Shown: positions 43,340 to 54,240 of the stretch, piece by piece
Layout of the letters: each line of letters begins with the position of its first letter
Position numbering within the stretch: the stretch's first letter is position 1
NCBI GenBank assembly: GCA_019155205.2
Contig: JAHNZQ020000277.1
Location: forward strand, 766,486-829,039
Reading direction: 5' to 3'
Length of the DNA: 62,554 nucleotides
DNA from: Gracilaria vermiculophylla
Lineage: Eukaryota; Rhodophyta; Florideophyceae; Gracilariales; Gracilariaceae
Notes under the pieces: model-generated
The model's input: only the letters and a program-made list of their open reading frames with translations
What the model was told of the DNA's origin: nothing
The model's database searches: none
Program-made: the position numbers and the translations under genes

Positions 43340-45040
43340 CAGTACTGAGGTAATAATCCGAGAACGGTTCGGGGACCCATTCTGCGTGGAACTACGTGTT
43401 CGTCTGTATGATGGCGAAGACCTACCTTTCGAGGTGAACAACATGGGCTATCTGGTGCGGAAAGTGGAGCGTCATCAACAGATTGTGGTGCCCTACTCCC
43501 TGCAGCCCACGGTCCTTTAAATGTGACATTACCCAAAGTTCGGTGGATACCCGGGTGGGAGGAAACTTTATCGAACTCTTCGCAGTGGCTTTTAATGGCC
43601 CGCGATGACATTGGTTTGCTACGCCGCTCTGCAGTTCTACACGCAATGCAAAAAGAACCGGGTCAACCTCCGGAATCATTCCAAAAAGTTGAAGCTTTCC
43701 CTGCCAAGGCTTCTGTCGAGTTTGTATCCATCGAGATTTCCATCCCGCTTTTGAAGACGAGGAAAGGCAACAATTTTCTGCTTGTAATTACCGACCGCTT
43801 CTCAAGGCATGTTCGGATGGTCCACTTAAAGAAAATCTCAGCTTTTGCAGTTGCACAAGCGTTTGAAACGCACCGGGTCTTTGTTTATGGGCCTCCCGTC
43901 AAGGTACTGTCCGACAACGGCAAGCAATTTGCGTCAAGAGTCTTTCAACACGTCTGCTCTACACTGGGTGTGAGGACTCTTTTTACCACATCCTACCACC
44001 TGTGAATTAACTGGCAGGTTGAACGGTTTAACCGCACACTACTCGCGTCACTGCGCAACTTTGTTGTGGATCACCCCACCTCATTGGATCTCTTCACGGA
44101 TGCCGTGACATATGTGTAAGACACGCAGATGCACCGTGTGGTACCTTCGGTTCTCCATTCGAGGTGGTAGCACAGAACGTCCGCTACGAGTTTTTGGTGA
44201 CTCCAAAGGCGCAGGTTTCTAAAGGTGTTATCCGGTGATCACGGTCACAAATTGGAGGAATACTGAAAGGGAGTCTGCAAGCACCAAGCGGAGAAGGCGG
44301 TGCACTGGGCGAAAAATGCCCCAACAGGCGCTACGATAAGGCAGCGTAGAGATCGGCGGTTTAAAAACCCAAAGGCGTTCGACCGGAGTCTCCAACTGAA
44401 AAGAATAGAGGAAGACCCATGGGTACATGGTTTACTTCCCTCGGAGGTGGGGCTCAACCCGCTGGATAAGCACCGTGCTTGGAGCGGGCGTCGACAGGTA
44501 TCACTATTGTAAACTAGTCTAGTTACCGACAATAATTAATTAAAATAATATACGTTCTACAACTCCTCAGGATTACTGTACTCAATTAATCAAATACAAA
44601 CACTCCTTAGGGAAACCCCGTTATGATACCACAAGACCATATCACCTTAACATCTACTGCAATACACACCGGACAACCGGCCTTACTCCATTCGAGCTGG
44701 TTTTGTCGCGGACGTTTCCGCCTCTGGCGCTGGAACTGCGTGCCCAGGCGGATACTTTTCCATCAGTTGGCGAATACCACTTGCGGTGGAAGGAATAGCT
44801 TACCAAGCTCGGTTTGGTCCCTCGGAAGGCGATGGAGCGCGCTCAAGCCGCATATAAGCGGAACTTCGATGAGCGCCTGCGCAGTTACCCGCAAGAGCTT
44901 GTTGACCCTGAATCCTACGTGTTCGTCCACAAGGAGTTCTTCCACACTACGAAGGATGGCCGTCACCATAACCTCTCACCTATGGCGGATGGCATCTTTC
45001 GGGTTGTAGCCTCCGACCGCTACATGGTGTTAATCGCCGT
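43340..45040 (+). pseudogene. integrase of the large chromovirus, broken and interrupted
   Basis: The core is readable at about 43690-44130: VEFVSIEISIPL, where the first catalytic Asp appears as Glu, then LSDNGKQF, then NWQVERFNRT with the final Glu. A TGA at 44003, a further stop near 44117 and the family A LTR at 44137-44666 break it. Beyond the LTR and one copy of its target repeat, TGLTPFELV and the integrase C-terminal domain resume in sense. Confidence 0.75.
44137..44666 (+). mobile_element. solo LTR, family A, copy 3, inside the integrase
   Basis: 530 bases starting TGTGGTACC and ending GCAATACA. It is flanked by perfect CACCG repeats (44132-44136 and 44667-44671). It is more diverged from copies 1 and 2 than they are from each other. 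Deleting it with one repeat restores continuous integrase sequence. Confidence 0.85.
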
Positions 45041-45851
45041 TCGCGAGAAACAGGAGCGCCAGTCACGGGACCGTGTTGTACAAGCCCCTCCTCCCTCACA
45101 TGAGGTCTCCCCAGCCAACATTGCTTCTGTACCGGCACCTAGTCTTCCAAACACCAATATCTCCCGCCTGTGTGCTTCGCGACCATACGAGAGTACTTTC
45201 GGACCTTCCGTCGCTGTTGGCTGTCCCGGTTCCGCCGCTTTGCTCGTTCGTGGGGCTCCGTGCAACTATTCGTGGCGTACACCTTCGCTCAATAGTGGCA
45301 GCGTGCTCAAAGGCTGCCACTCCAACTGAAAGGGAGAAGGCCGGCGGCTCCATCGCAAATCAAAGTGCCTCGCCATCGAGACGGCACGTCATTGTTACCC
45401 CCCCCCCGCCTCACGAGAAGGACGCCAGGGACCAGAAAGAGGAAATGCCTATGGCCGCAATCGCAAATGACCCCACGAAATGATCTGTGGAGTCGGATTC
45501 GGCACCGTTGCGGAGGCATATGCACATCCCACAGGCGGATTGTGAACGTGCCAGTCCCACGGAATCGGTTTGAACGCAGCGAATTAGCGCTCTCGACGAA
45601 GCCGTGGCAGCACCTAGTGCGCAGTTGTAAACCGCAACGCGGATCTCCCCTTCTGGAGTGCCGGCCAAACGCGAGCCTAAAACCTCACCAGATCACCTGA
45701 CGACTCTTCCGTAGTACTGGCATGACAAGGAAAGTAAACGGAAAGAACGCACTCCTGGGAAACCCTGCTGAGGGATACATGGACACACGAATGGAGTCAG
45801 ATCGCTTCAGGCATGATACGAATGCAGTAAGGCCGGGAAGTATACATTCCA

Positions 45852-46051
45852 GAGTACGTTTTCGACCAAGCTGTCCGATAAGAAGTGGACCCGCAGGGGA
45901 ATGTCCGGTACCGAGTCCGTTGGTACGGATATGACCCGAATGGGGATACGCTAGAGCCGATCGAACATCTATCGTACTCCGCTGTTTTACAGTATCACCA
46001 CAAAACGGGAATCCCTCTACCAAAGACAATAAATCAGATCAAGGCGAGATA
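45852..46051 (+). pseudogene. chromodomain of the large chromovirus
   Basis: The frame EYVFDQAVR, a TAA, then EVDPQGNVRYRVRWYGYDP and TLEPIEHL has the hallmark aromatic residues of a chromodomain (Y, W-x-G-Y, T-x-E-P). Such a C-terminal domain guides chromovirus integrase to methylated-histone chromatin. It is broken by one stop at 45879. Confidence 0.8.
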
Positions 46052-46506
46052 AGAAACTGCAAGAACGGCAGGAGCTTCACCCAACCGTGAAGTGCAGACA
46101 TCGAAAGTAGAACATGACCTCAACCTCTCATCTCCTTTTCGCCCCTTCTTACCATCATGGTTTTTCCACTCTGCTCGCTGGCCTCATCCCGCAAGGGGAA
46201 CCGCCACGAGCACGGTTTTTTCATCACTGACTGCTTATATACCGACATGTGCCGGTCATTATCGCTCGACGCCCACTTCGCGCATGAGCAAAGAATAAGT
46301 GCAAGAAAAGAAGGCCTCAAGGCTTTTTACTGTATGGCGCAAGTCGCGCACATTTTCGCTACTAGTTTTTCCGTGTAAGTTTTTATGACACTGACTGGCT
46401 ACCCCTGTCTATCTGGCAACCCAGTACTTCCGCTAAGGTTGTTTGAAATTGCCTCCCGTATCGCGGCCACATCACCCGAAATCTCGCTAAAGCGAAGGCT
46501 GACCTC

Positions 46507-47345
46507 TTGGAGGAAGTATACGATGACATCGCTTCGAAGCAACGAGTCTGCCGGATACGTAGAGTAACTGGTAGCTCCCGCCGTGAAGGGCAGAGTCGCC
46601 CGGGTCGCGGCGCGCGAGGGAGCACCCGGACTAAGTTCCTAAGGATCATCCGCCAGAGCGGCAGCGCTCCTGACACGCAGGGCGTCTTCCTTCATCGAGG
46701 CGTATCTTTGCACGACCAACGCCCCGTTGATTCCGTCGTTTGCTCCACTCGGCAGGGGAACAATATCGACGACGCCCACAGCGGTCATGTGCCCCACCAT
46801 GGGGTCACCCTCCGCATAGGCGCGGTCATAGCTATTGGAGTCAACATATCCATACCGCTTGTAAGCCGGGATCTTCTGGGCCGTATTGCGAAAGGCCTCC
46901 GCCTCCGCGTGGCCGATCTCTGTGTACTCCCATTGATCGAAGTATACGAAGGTGCCCGCGTCTGCGGTGGTACGCCCGAGAGCGGGACCGGATCAACGAT
47001 GCCACTGGCTCCGCTGGGCGTTTTGTAGCATCATTCAGCACCGCGGTGGATGCTTCTTCTTCAGGCTAAGTGCGGTTGCGCCGCAGAGTCGGGACCGAGC
47101 GGAAGCCGTTCACACAGCTTACGGGGGGGCTGTGGGTGCGATTCGGCATCTCAGGGCCGTTCGAGATGGTGGCCGAAGAAGTCGGAGAACCTTGGCAAAC
47201 AGCGTGTGTTGGCCGTTCAGACGAAATTTTAGAAGCCGTGGGCGTTGGACGTGCCCTTATTGCCATTATCCCATATGACTCATCCTCGTCGAAGTTCGTG
47301 CTCTGTGTTAAAGGGGGGAATATGAATTGCAACGCCCTCCGTTGA
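46507..47345 (+). other. unidentified extra ORF region of the large chromovirus
   Basis: Between the chromodomain and the polypurine tract lie overlapping long frames: 46507-47028 (173 aa) and 47070-47345 (91 aa), the latter running through the polypurine tract into the LTR. I recognise no domain. It could be an additional gene, an antisense product or chance in GC-rich DNA. Confidence 0.3.
47310..47327 (+). promoter_or_regulatory. polypurine tract
   Basis: AAAGGGGGGAATATGAA lies immediately before the right LTR start. This is the normal place for the primer of plus-strand DNA synthesis in an LTR retrotransposon and helps fix the LTR boundary. Confidence 0.7.
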
Positions 47346-48250
47346 GGTTTTTCTTGCCACTTCGCCTATTCACCGGATTCCAGCTCAGCCGTAATGCCGT
47401 AGGCGCGATTTACGTCCGTTTACACAAGGTTCTCCGAAGTAACCGACCAGGCGCTTATCACGTGGCGTTACACGTGGCCGGCAGCCGCGCACAGCAGCCG
47501 CTCGCAGCAGCCGCGCGCGGCCCGAGGGCTGCAGTATGGGCGTCGGCTGGCATGTGCCTTGCACGGTTAATTTTGTATATTCGCTATTTTATTTACTTAG
47601 TTATTTCGGCCATTTCGACACTTGAGGTAAAGTGCTTAGACCGACGGCACTCTGCCCATCGTGACCAGTGAACTGCAGCAAGTGGGATATTCGGTCCGAG
47701 GTTGCCGCGAGTGCGTTTAGTTTTTATCACTTTAGAGAAGTACGCCATAGACTACAGAAGTTAAACGCGCGTAACGCCGATAACAATTTTCTGGACTATT
47801 CTTCTCTTCTTTCAGATTCGCCCTCGTACAAGTTTATCCCTATTAGACCTCCGGCTTACCCCTTTTAGATTACGTCAGCCACTTTCTCAACGCGGTTTGC
47901 CCGAAACTCGCGCGTCCCAATATAATACCCGGCTGCACCAAGATAGCCCGATATATTACAGAGAATTCTCATCGAGTAATACAGAAACTGCCTCATTCAC
48001 AGGACTTACCGGATGCCCGGTTTCTCCATTTGTCTTCTTCCTGCACTCGTTGCGTCGGCTTGGCCCTGGAGTTACACCCGGCTCGTGTGCCTCGCTCGAG
48101 AAAGGCTGTGCCCCTGAACCACCGTTCAAGAGGGAGGCTCGAACACCCTTCGTGGTTATTTCCCTTTTGGGGGATTTCACTACAGTATCCTCCGGCTTGT
48201 AGATCTCGTGACCCGTGCCTTCACTTTTGTCACGTCTCTTTCCTTCGAAG
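47328..48250 (+). repeat. right LTR of the large chromovirus
   Basis: Starts TGCAACGCC after the polypurine tract. It matches the left LTR in blocks such as GCCGTAATGCC, TTTCTGGACTATTC and CCTCGTACAAGTTTATCCCT, with roughly one base in five changed by eye. Clear similarity runs to 48184 and weaker similarity to about 48245. Confidence 0.7.
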
Positions 48251-50103
48251 AGGCAGCACACATTCACCCACCCACCTAGAGTGGATCCTCTTGCTACCTC
48301 TCCCGCCAAGTGCTACCGGGTATCTTCCGTCTTACTCCCGACATTGTTTTCATGCCCCTCAAGAAGGACCTGCCGTTAAATCACCTCTGCAGAGGAAGAG
48401 CCGGACGTCGTTGTGTGCTTTTACCGCTTCAGAGCAATGGCACAACAGTTACATAAGAGCCCCATGATGGCACAAACAAAACATGAAGTCATCATTTCAT
48501 ATACGTCTTTCAATAATGCGTTGACGCTTCTTGCCCGTGTTTACGACGTCCGGAAAGTATTCTTGTACACTTTTTGGGACATTTTCTTGCAGCAAATGTT
48601 TTGAAACCCCGTCAATTTCATCAGAATCATAACCATGCCACGTGACTTGTAGATCAACGACGGCCAGACTACGACAAATATCAAGGAATTCATCGAAAAC
48701 CGAAACCTTATCCGACTGGTACGCAAGAGGGATGAAAATATTTTTTGTAATATCAATGACCTTGTTGGGGAAAAACGTGACCCTTCTTCTGTGCCTTTTC
48801 TCTCTTTCGCCGTAAAGGAGGCTTTTGACCAAGAATTTGAGTTCGCTTCTGCATTCAACAATCCGGAATCGTCATAGACATTTGAGCGAAGGTTTGTGCG
48901 TGCGCCCTCGTTGCATTATGCCGGGTAGGATATAGTATCGCTCACTAGAATTGATGGCGCGTATGTGCGCCATCTGGTTCTGCGAATCTATCACAGCTTT
49001 CTGTTACGTGTTCAACAATTCCATTACGTCTTTTCGCATTACTGAGAAAGATTCTACAAGCTTTTTGACATACCATCGCTGGGCACAGCAGATACTTTCT
49101 CTACAATGCCTCTAGAACCTCAGTTCAACCTTATGAATAATTGCGGGTAGCGGCATGTCTAACGGATGATCTTCGGAAACTGTAAAAGGTCAAGGGTTAC
49201 AGAAACGGTTGAGGATCGTATAGTTTAGAGCAGAGTGCCCAACGGGCATGATGCTAGGCCAACATCTATGTGGTAGATAATATTCGGAGACTAGCGTGCG
49301 TGTCGTAGTTCGTAGACCCCGAGATTCACAACTATAACTGTACCTTTGCTGCAAAGACAGTAGGTGAGAGTGAAATGGTACGCTGAATTGGCTCTTTTGC
49401 GACGAAAGCGTACCAGAAGGTTCCTTAAAAGAGAGCCCCGATTGGAAACCCACTAGTGCACGACGCCAAAGCGAACGTACCCATCCACGGGAACTCCAGC
49501 CAAGGTCTTGCCAGTTGTATCTTTGGTTGGTGTTAGTCACAAGAACCCGTTATGGTCGTCCTTGGGGAGAGGCACACAGATGTAGACATTCTCCACGTTT
49601 CACATGAAACAAAAATTGAAATGGAGCAGCCTGTTGGGTTCTGAAATGTTTATGGCGTGTTGGTGCAAGTGCCTTTGTTTTCATTGAATCCTTGCTGGCT
49701 AACGGCAATGCTTGTTGAATACATTGCTGGCAAAATACATTGCTGGAAGACTGGATTGCTGGCTGAGTGCATACGTGGACTGAAACGACGTGAAGGACGC
49801 TGGACTATAAATGCGGATTACAGTGACACGCATGACTTGTGAATATGTGCACTGTCATGCTCTTTTAAGTACATGTATCTCTCATGTCTGGTTGTGCCTT
49901 GTTCTTGAAAGCATTATTCACTTCCGGCCAGTACATCTTAGACATGTCAGAATATGATTGGTAGTATTGTTTGTCTCTGAATTTTTGTGAAATTACTGCT
50001 CTGACCGAGTTAGCGCCATTGAACCACAATATAAATTGTGGTCACGTCACCTCCAATTAAATCCGAGCCAAATCTGGAGAACTGCCTCTGCATCGCTTTA
50101 ACG
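48251..50103. other. region without recognised gene
   Basis: A minus-strand frame at 48497-48832 (111 aa; includes SVFDEFLDICRSLAVVDLQ and VQEYFPDVV) reads like a protein fragment but matches no family I know; it could belong to a degraded element. Elsewhere only short frames are seen. Near 49657-49760 short imperfect repeats with TTGCTGG words occur. Confidence 0.35.
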
Positions 50104-53100
50104 TTACTGTGCCCCACTACCCTCCATTATGGCATGAATGAGAGGACCCGGTACGATCATGCTGGTCTTTGTAAAGAGACAGCGCAGGCAGAATCGTACA
50201 AGTGACTCGACGTCGTAACTCATGTTACCCGATCGGACATGAGCTTGTTTAGTAGCAAGAGTGAGGCGCCCGCTTCCGTTACCACCGTTCCCTGTGAGGG
50301 CGGCTATCATGACGCGAAGCATGAGAAGCTCATCATCTCTTGGTATGCACACGATACCTTTTTATGGTCTTGATATCCTTGTCAGTTTTTCTGAAAGACT
50401 TGGGTGGCTTCTTTTTCGATGCAGATTGCACGATGCAGATTGCTAGTATTTAATGTCCTTTATATTAAGCTAATCTAAATTTGGATCCAAACGGAGGCGG
50501 ATTGGGGCGCAAATGACGGCGTTCGCTCGTTGGTTCCTTCGCTCGTTGGTTCCTGGAAGCGTCTACGGATCGCTATGAGTTCACCCCCAAAATAGTGAGC
50601 ATGTCCACCCAGATATTTCGTTCTCAAGGCAGGTGTTCGACAACGTAACGAAATGCGGGGGCTTGTTTTCCCATCGCATGAGTTTGCTCGTCGAATGATT
50701 TGCGTTTCCAGGATTCCAGCTGTACGCGTCGTAGTGGTTGACGACATTCACATGATCCGTGACCATGGTCGTTTTGCAGTCCATGAAGAGTCACTCCAAA
50801 TGACATATCCCTTTCATAATTGCGTATTCTTTCTTTTTTCAGGAACAGACCAGTTTGGCGGCTTCTCCGGAGAAAGCAACTGATAGGAAGTATAAGGGTT
50901 CGTAACGCTTTTCTTCGATGTCTTCGGAGCTGTTTTCATAGTGTATGTGTGTGAGAATCGCAATCCGCTGAATATCCGATGTCTTGGTGAAGAGAGAAAG
51001 ATGGTGGCCGGATTTCGGATGCGCAAGCTTTACAAAGGCAGCGAGTTGATTCTTGATGTCAGCTAATGCGGCATCATGAGTAGCATCCTACGACCTGAAA
51101 ATAGAGAGCTGTTGAAGCGACAGTTTTGTTCGCTTTTTCACAGATGAACTGTTTAAAATCACTAGCCATGATGGGATGCTTCATGTCAACCGGAGAGTCG
51201 AAATATCGAGGGTAGTACTGGACTGCTTGTACGGAGAGAATGTGGCCGCAAGTCAAGTCTTCTTTAAAGAAGAAAGTGCATTTCTCTACTTGTATCTTGA
51301 GCCCGATTTTGCAACAAATGCCTAAAAAGGATCCGATGGAATCGAGGAGTTTCGTCTCGTTCATAGCATAAAATATGAAATCATAGATCCGTTGCAGCAT
51401 TTGTTTGAAGCCTACGTCGAACCTCTGGCGGGTTATGGCTTGTAAATGGCGGCTGGAGTCCCAACGACCCTGCAGCAGGCGGCTGGAAAAATAGACGCCG
51501 ATAGGGGTCTGGAAAGACATCATCTCTTGTGACTCCGTAGAGAGAGTGAGATCTACCAGGATACGCGAGTGAGGTCGATCGGCGAAAAAAGTACTTCAGG
51601 CGACGTCCTGGAATTTAGAGTCTCGAAGAGAGATTTCCAGGGTGGTCGGCACGGTTTTTGCATTCGGTTCGCGCAGATCGACGGAGAGTCGCAGCTCGCT
51701 TGAACCTGATCTGGGCACCACAAGAGCCGGAATGCTCCTGTGCGATAAGGACTTCTTAAAAACAGTGCCGACTGCATCGAGATCCCTTATGGTCCTCACG
51801 ATGAACTCCCATTTCTGTGGAAGGTACGGACGCTGCGGGAGGCGGTGTGGTCTCGCATTTTGACTGGCGTGATCACAAGAGGCGGAAGGTCTTCGGCAAC
51901 ATCATTGCCAAGCTGTATTCGCAAAACCTCGCGATGCTCTTTGAGCATATCGGTTATGGGCCAACCGTGTTTTCCGAGACTCCATTTTATATAGCTTTAT
52001 CAACAATTTCATCGAATGCCTTCGCGAGAGGCTCTTTAAATTCCTTGCTGATACCGGCATCATGGCACTCGGGCAGTTCAATGCCGCAGTGGTCGACTGC
52101 TTTGTGCGATAGGCCTATATAAACAGCAGGTGTGAGCCTGGGCTTTTCCTACTCTTATGAGTTCTTATACTAGTTTAGAATGAGTGGGTGGACGCGGAGG
52201 AGGTGGTCGTTGAGTTTGAAACCGATATCCTTTAGAAAACGCCGCCTGAGAAGAATCTCCTCCATTCTGTTTTTAACCATTAGAGACGAAGCACTGCGTA
52301 AGTGAACTGGTGTAGTACAGCCAAAATGATAGATGCTGAAGGTGAGCAGGACCTTTGCAACTGCTGAGAAACAGTCCTTGCTGGTCTTGAAAGTGCCCAC
52401 CAACTGAGTTATTGCTCTGATGTTGAAGGCTTCGCGTTCTCCAAGTTTTGGGAGGAGGCTTTGGATATCACATTGAAATCGGAACTCGACTATTAGAGGA
52501 CTCCGTTGAAAACAACCTTCTCAAGTGCAATTCAGAAGCGACCTCCTTAGGATTACGGCGCAAGTGAGTACGAAGTAGTGGTGGTTTTTACATTCTTCGC
52601 TCGTTTGGCATCTTTTTGTTGTGAATGTCGTCAAAGATTTCCTTTCTGCGCTTTTCGCTGGTATCTGAGCATTCCTGAAGTAAGGGATTTCAATAGCAAT
52701 CTGGGTTAAGAAAGTCATCTATCCGAGAGTTGCTCTTGCCCCTGAGCGCAGAGAGCCTCTGGCTTGGAGTAACGCCGGTTGGTTCGTGGTATTCATTACG
52801 TCGCACACGCATATTTTTGGAACCACGAGAGCTCCGAGGTTTGCCACGGCTCTGAAGTGTAGCCTCAATTCATGACAGGTCGATATTTAGGACGCTGACC
52901 TTGTTTTTGAAGAACTTGATGTCGGGGCGTTTGTTCTTCGTACTACCACGACGGCCCATTTTGATACGTTATTGTCAGACGGGGTACTTGGATGTTTTCA
53001 GCACACGTCTGATGAAGTTTTTGGTGAGATGTTCGTTTTTTAGGATATCTGACGCGTTTTTCCCGTCCAACGACGCAATAATCTGTACAACATATTTGAT

Positions 53101-53331
53101 CACTCCTCCTGCAGAATCGTCTTTGTCCGCCTTGTGGGATACAGCAAGCAGCACCGCATCGATGCGCTCAGACGAATCCTTCGGAGCACCAGACGACTCT
53201 GCATTTAACCACGCCCGAACAGCGTGGACTGCATCCTCCTCGATACAATTGTCGTCTTGGATTTCGTCCGTGATGAATAGTGCGTGCATAGTAGAAGCTT
53301 TAACGCAGTTTTTATTCGAGGCTGGTGGCAT
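50104..53331 (-). pseudogene. minus-strand gypsy gag-pol relic
   Basis: Read right to left: gag from 53331 (MPPASNKNCV) with many stops; a retropepsin-like tail at 52403-52170 (MEEILLRRRFLKDIGFKLND); RT at about 51800-51074 with VDLREPNAKTVPT, FQTPIGV and KQMLQRIYDFIF, where the catalytic pair reads YD instead of DD; RNase H remains near 50800-50600 (ERNIWVDMLT); and the integrase zinc-binding region at 50352-50104 (KQAHVRSGNMSYDVES followed by a C-x-x-C). Stops and shifts are frequent. No integrase core or paired LTRs were identified. Confidence 0.7.
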
Positions 53332-53349
53332 TTGGTCTTTTTATCGCGG

Positions 53350-53690
53350 TCTTTGTTCACTATTGATAGTTCAAATAGTGAACTGTGTGCCCTGTTTCAC
53401 AAAACAGTATAGCGCAAACAGCTCATTTGTATTGCAAAAGGTTATGAACCCATCAAAACGCCAAGACCCTGGGTTCAATTTCCAGAAGTGACCTGAGCCT
53501 GAGAAATTGTACATGTGTAAAGCAGTAGTCAAAAGTGGTTACTATAAGCTTGAGGTCTCGTTCTCTAAGGAATTACAGGGCGACGGGGCGTGTTGATAGT
53601 TCAAATTGTGAAATGTGCACCCTGTTTGACAAGAGAGCATAGCGCAAATATCTCATCTGTTTTCCAACATTTACATAGTCAACGTTAGCC
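53350..53690 (+). repeat. two copies of a ~75-bp unit
   Basis: Units beginning TTGATAGTTCAAAT at about 53363 and 53593 share CCCTGTTT-ACAA and ATAGCGCAAA-A-CTCAT blocks. A GGGTTCAATTTCC word at about 53473 resembles a tRNA B box, so the unit might be tRNA-derived, but no tRNA fold with proper spacing was found. Confidence 0.45.
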
Positions 53691-53877
53691 TTGTAGGGAG
53701 TGTCTTCGGCCTCAAATTTGATCAGGGCCGGCTGCCCAACCAAATTCAGCGTTGGCAGTGTCACGATGGACACAATGCCATACTTGCTGGCCTTAGCCAT
53801 TCTGACCACAAACAGACACCCGAAGTCAAACCGTTTTAGGTCAAAGCGCTATCCTGACGAGTTTCGTGGGCTACCTG

Positions 53878-54240
53878 CACGAGCGCCGGAAATGATCGCA
53901 AACTGAGAGAGTGGACTAGGGTGCGCGTATGCAGTAGCAAGAGGACGGGCACTCTCCCTGGCGTCTGCGTCGTCCCAGCGTTTGTCAGTGACGTGCAAGG
54001 GGTTTCTTTTATAGGATATATAACTGCGCGATCAGTTCTTCAGGAAGTAACCAAGAAAAGGTCAAAGCGGATGGGCCCATCCGCGTCTAGATGACAGGGC
54101 TAACGGTGTGAGAAACCGACGCCCAAGGTTCAAGCAGGTTCTTCGATGCCTTTTGTACGTTCCCGGTAATTACCTCAGAGCAAGACCACACGCAAGTGGG
54201 CAACCATTCGCCAAACTGGGAACGCGCATTGACTGTGTTA
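53878..54240 (+). repeat. dispersed repeat, copy 2
   Basis: Matches 34267-34640 in the same orientation. It lies upstream of the gag of the minus-strand relic, where that element's 5' LTR would be expected, but the match has no clear TG...CA ends. Confidence 0.65.

Larger units (their letters stand above)
37969..48250 (+). mobile_element. Ty3/gypsy chromovirus, decayed, with nested LTRs
   Basis: A copy with both LTRs. The order gag, protease region, reverse transcriptase, RNase H, integrase, chromodomain is that of Ty3/gypsy chromoviruses. All reading frames carry stops or shifts. Two family A LTRs (38643-39196 and 44137-44666) are inserted in it. The two long terminal repeats are clearly diverged, so the insertion is old. 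The outer right boundary is approximate (48184-48260), and no matching target-site duplication was found. Confidence 0.75.

Noticed and set aside
53473..53490. Possible tRNA gene from a B-box-like word
   Set aside because: The A-box-like word is too far upstream and no cloverleaf could be drawn.
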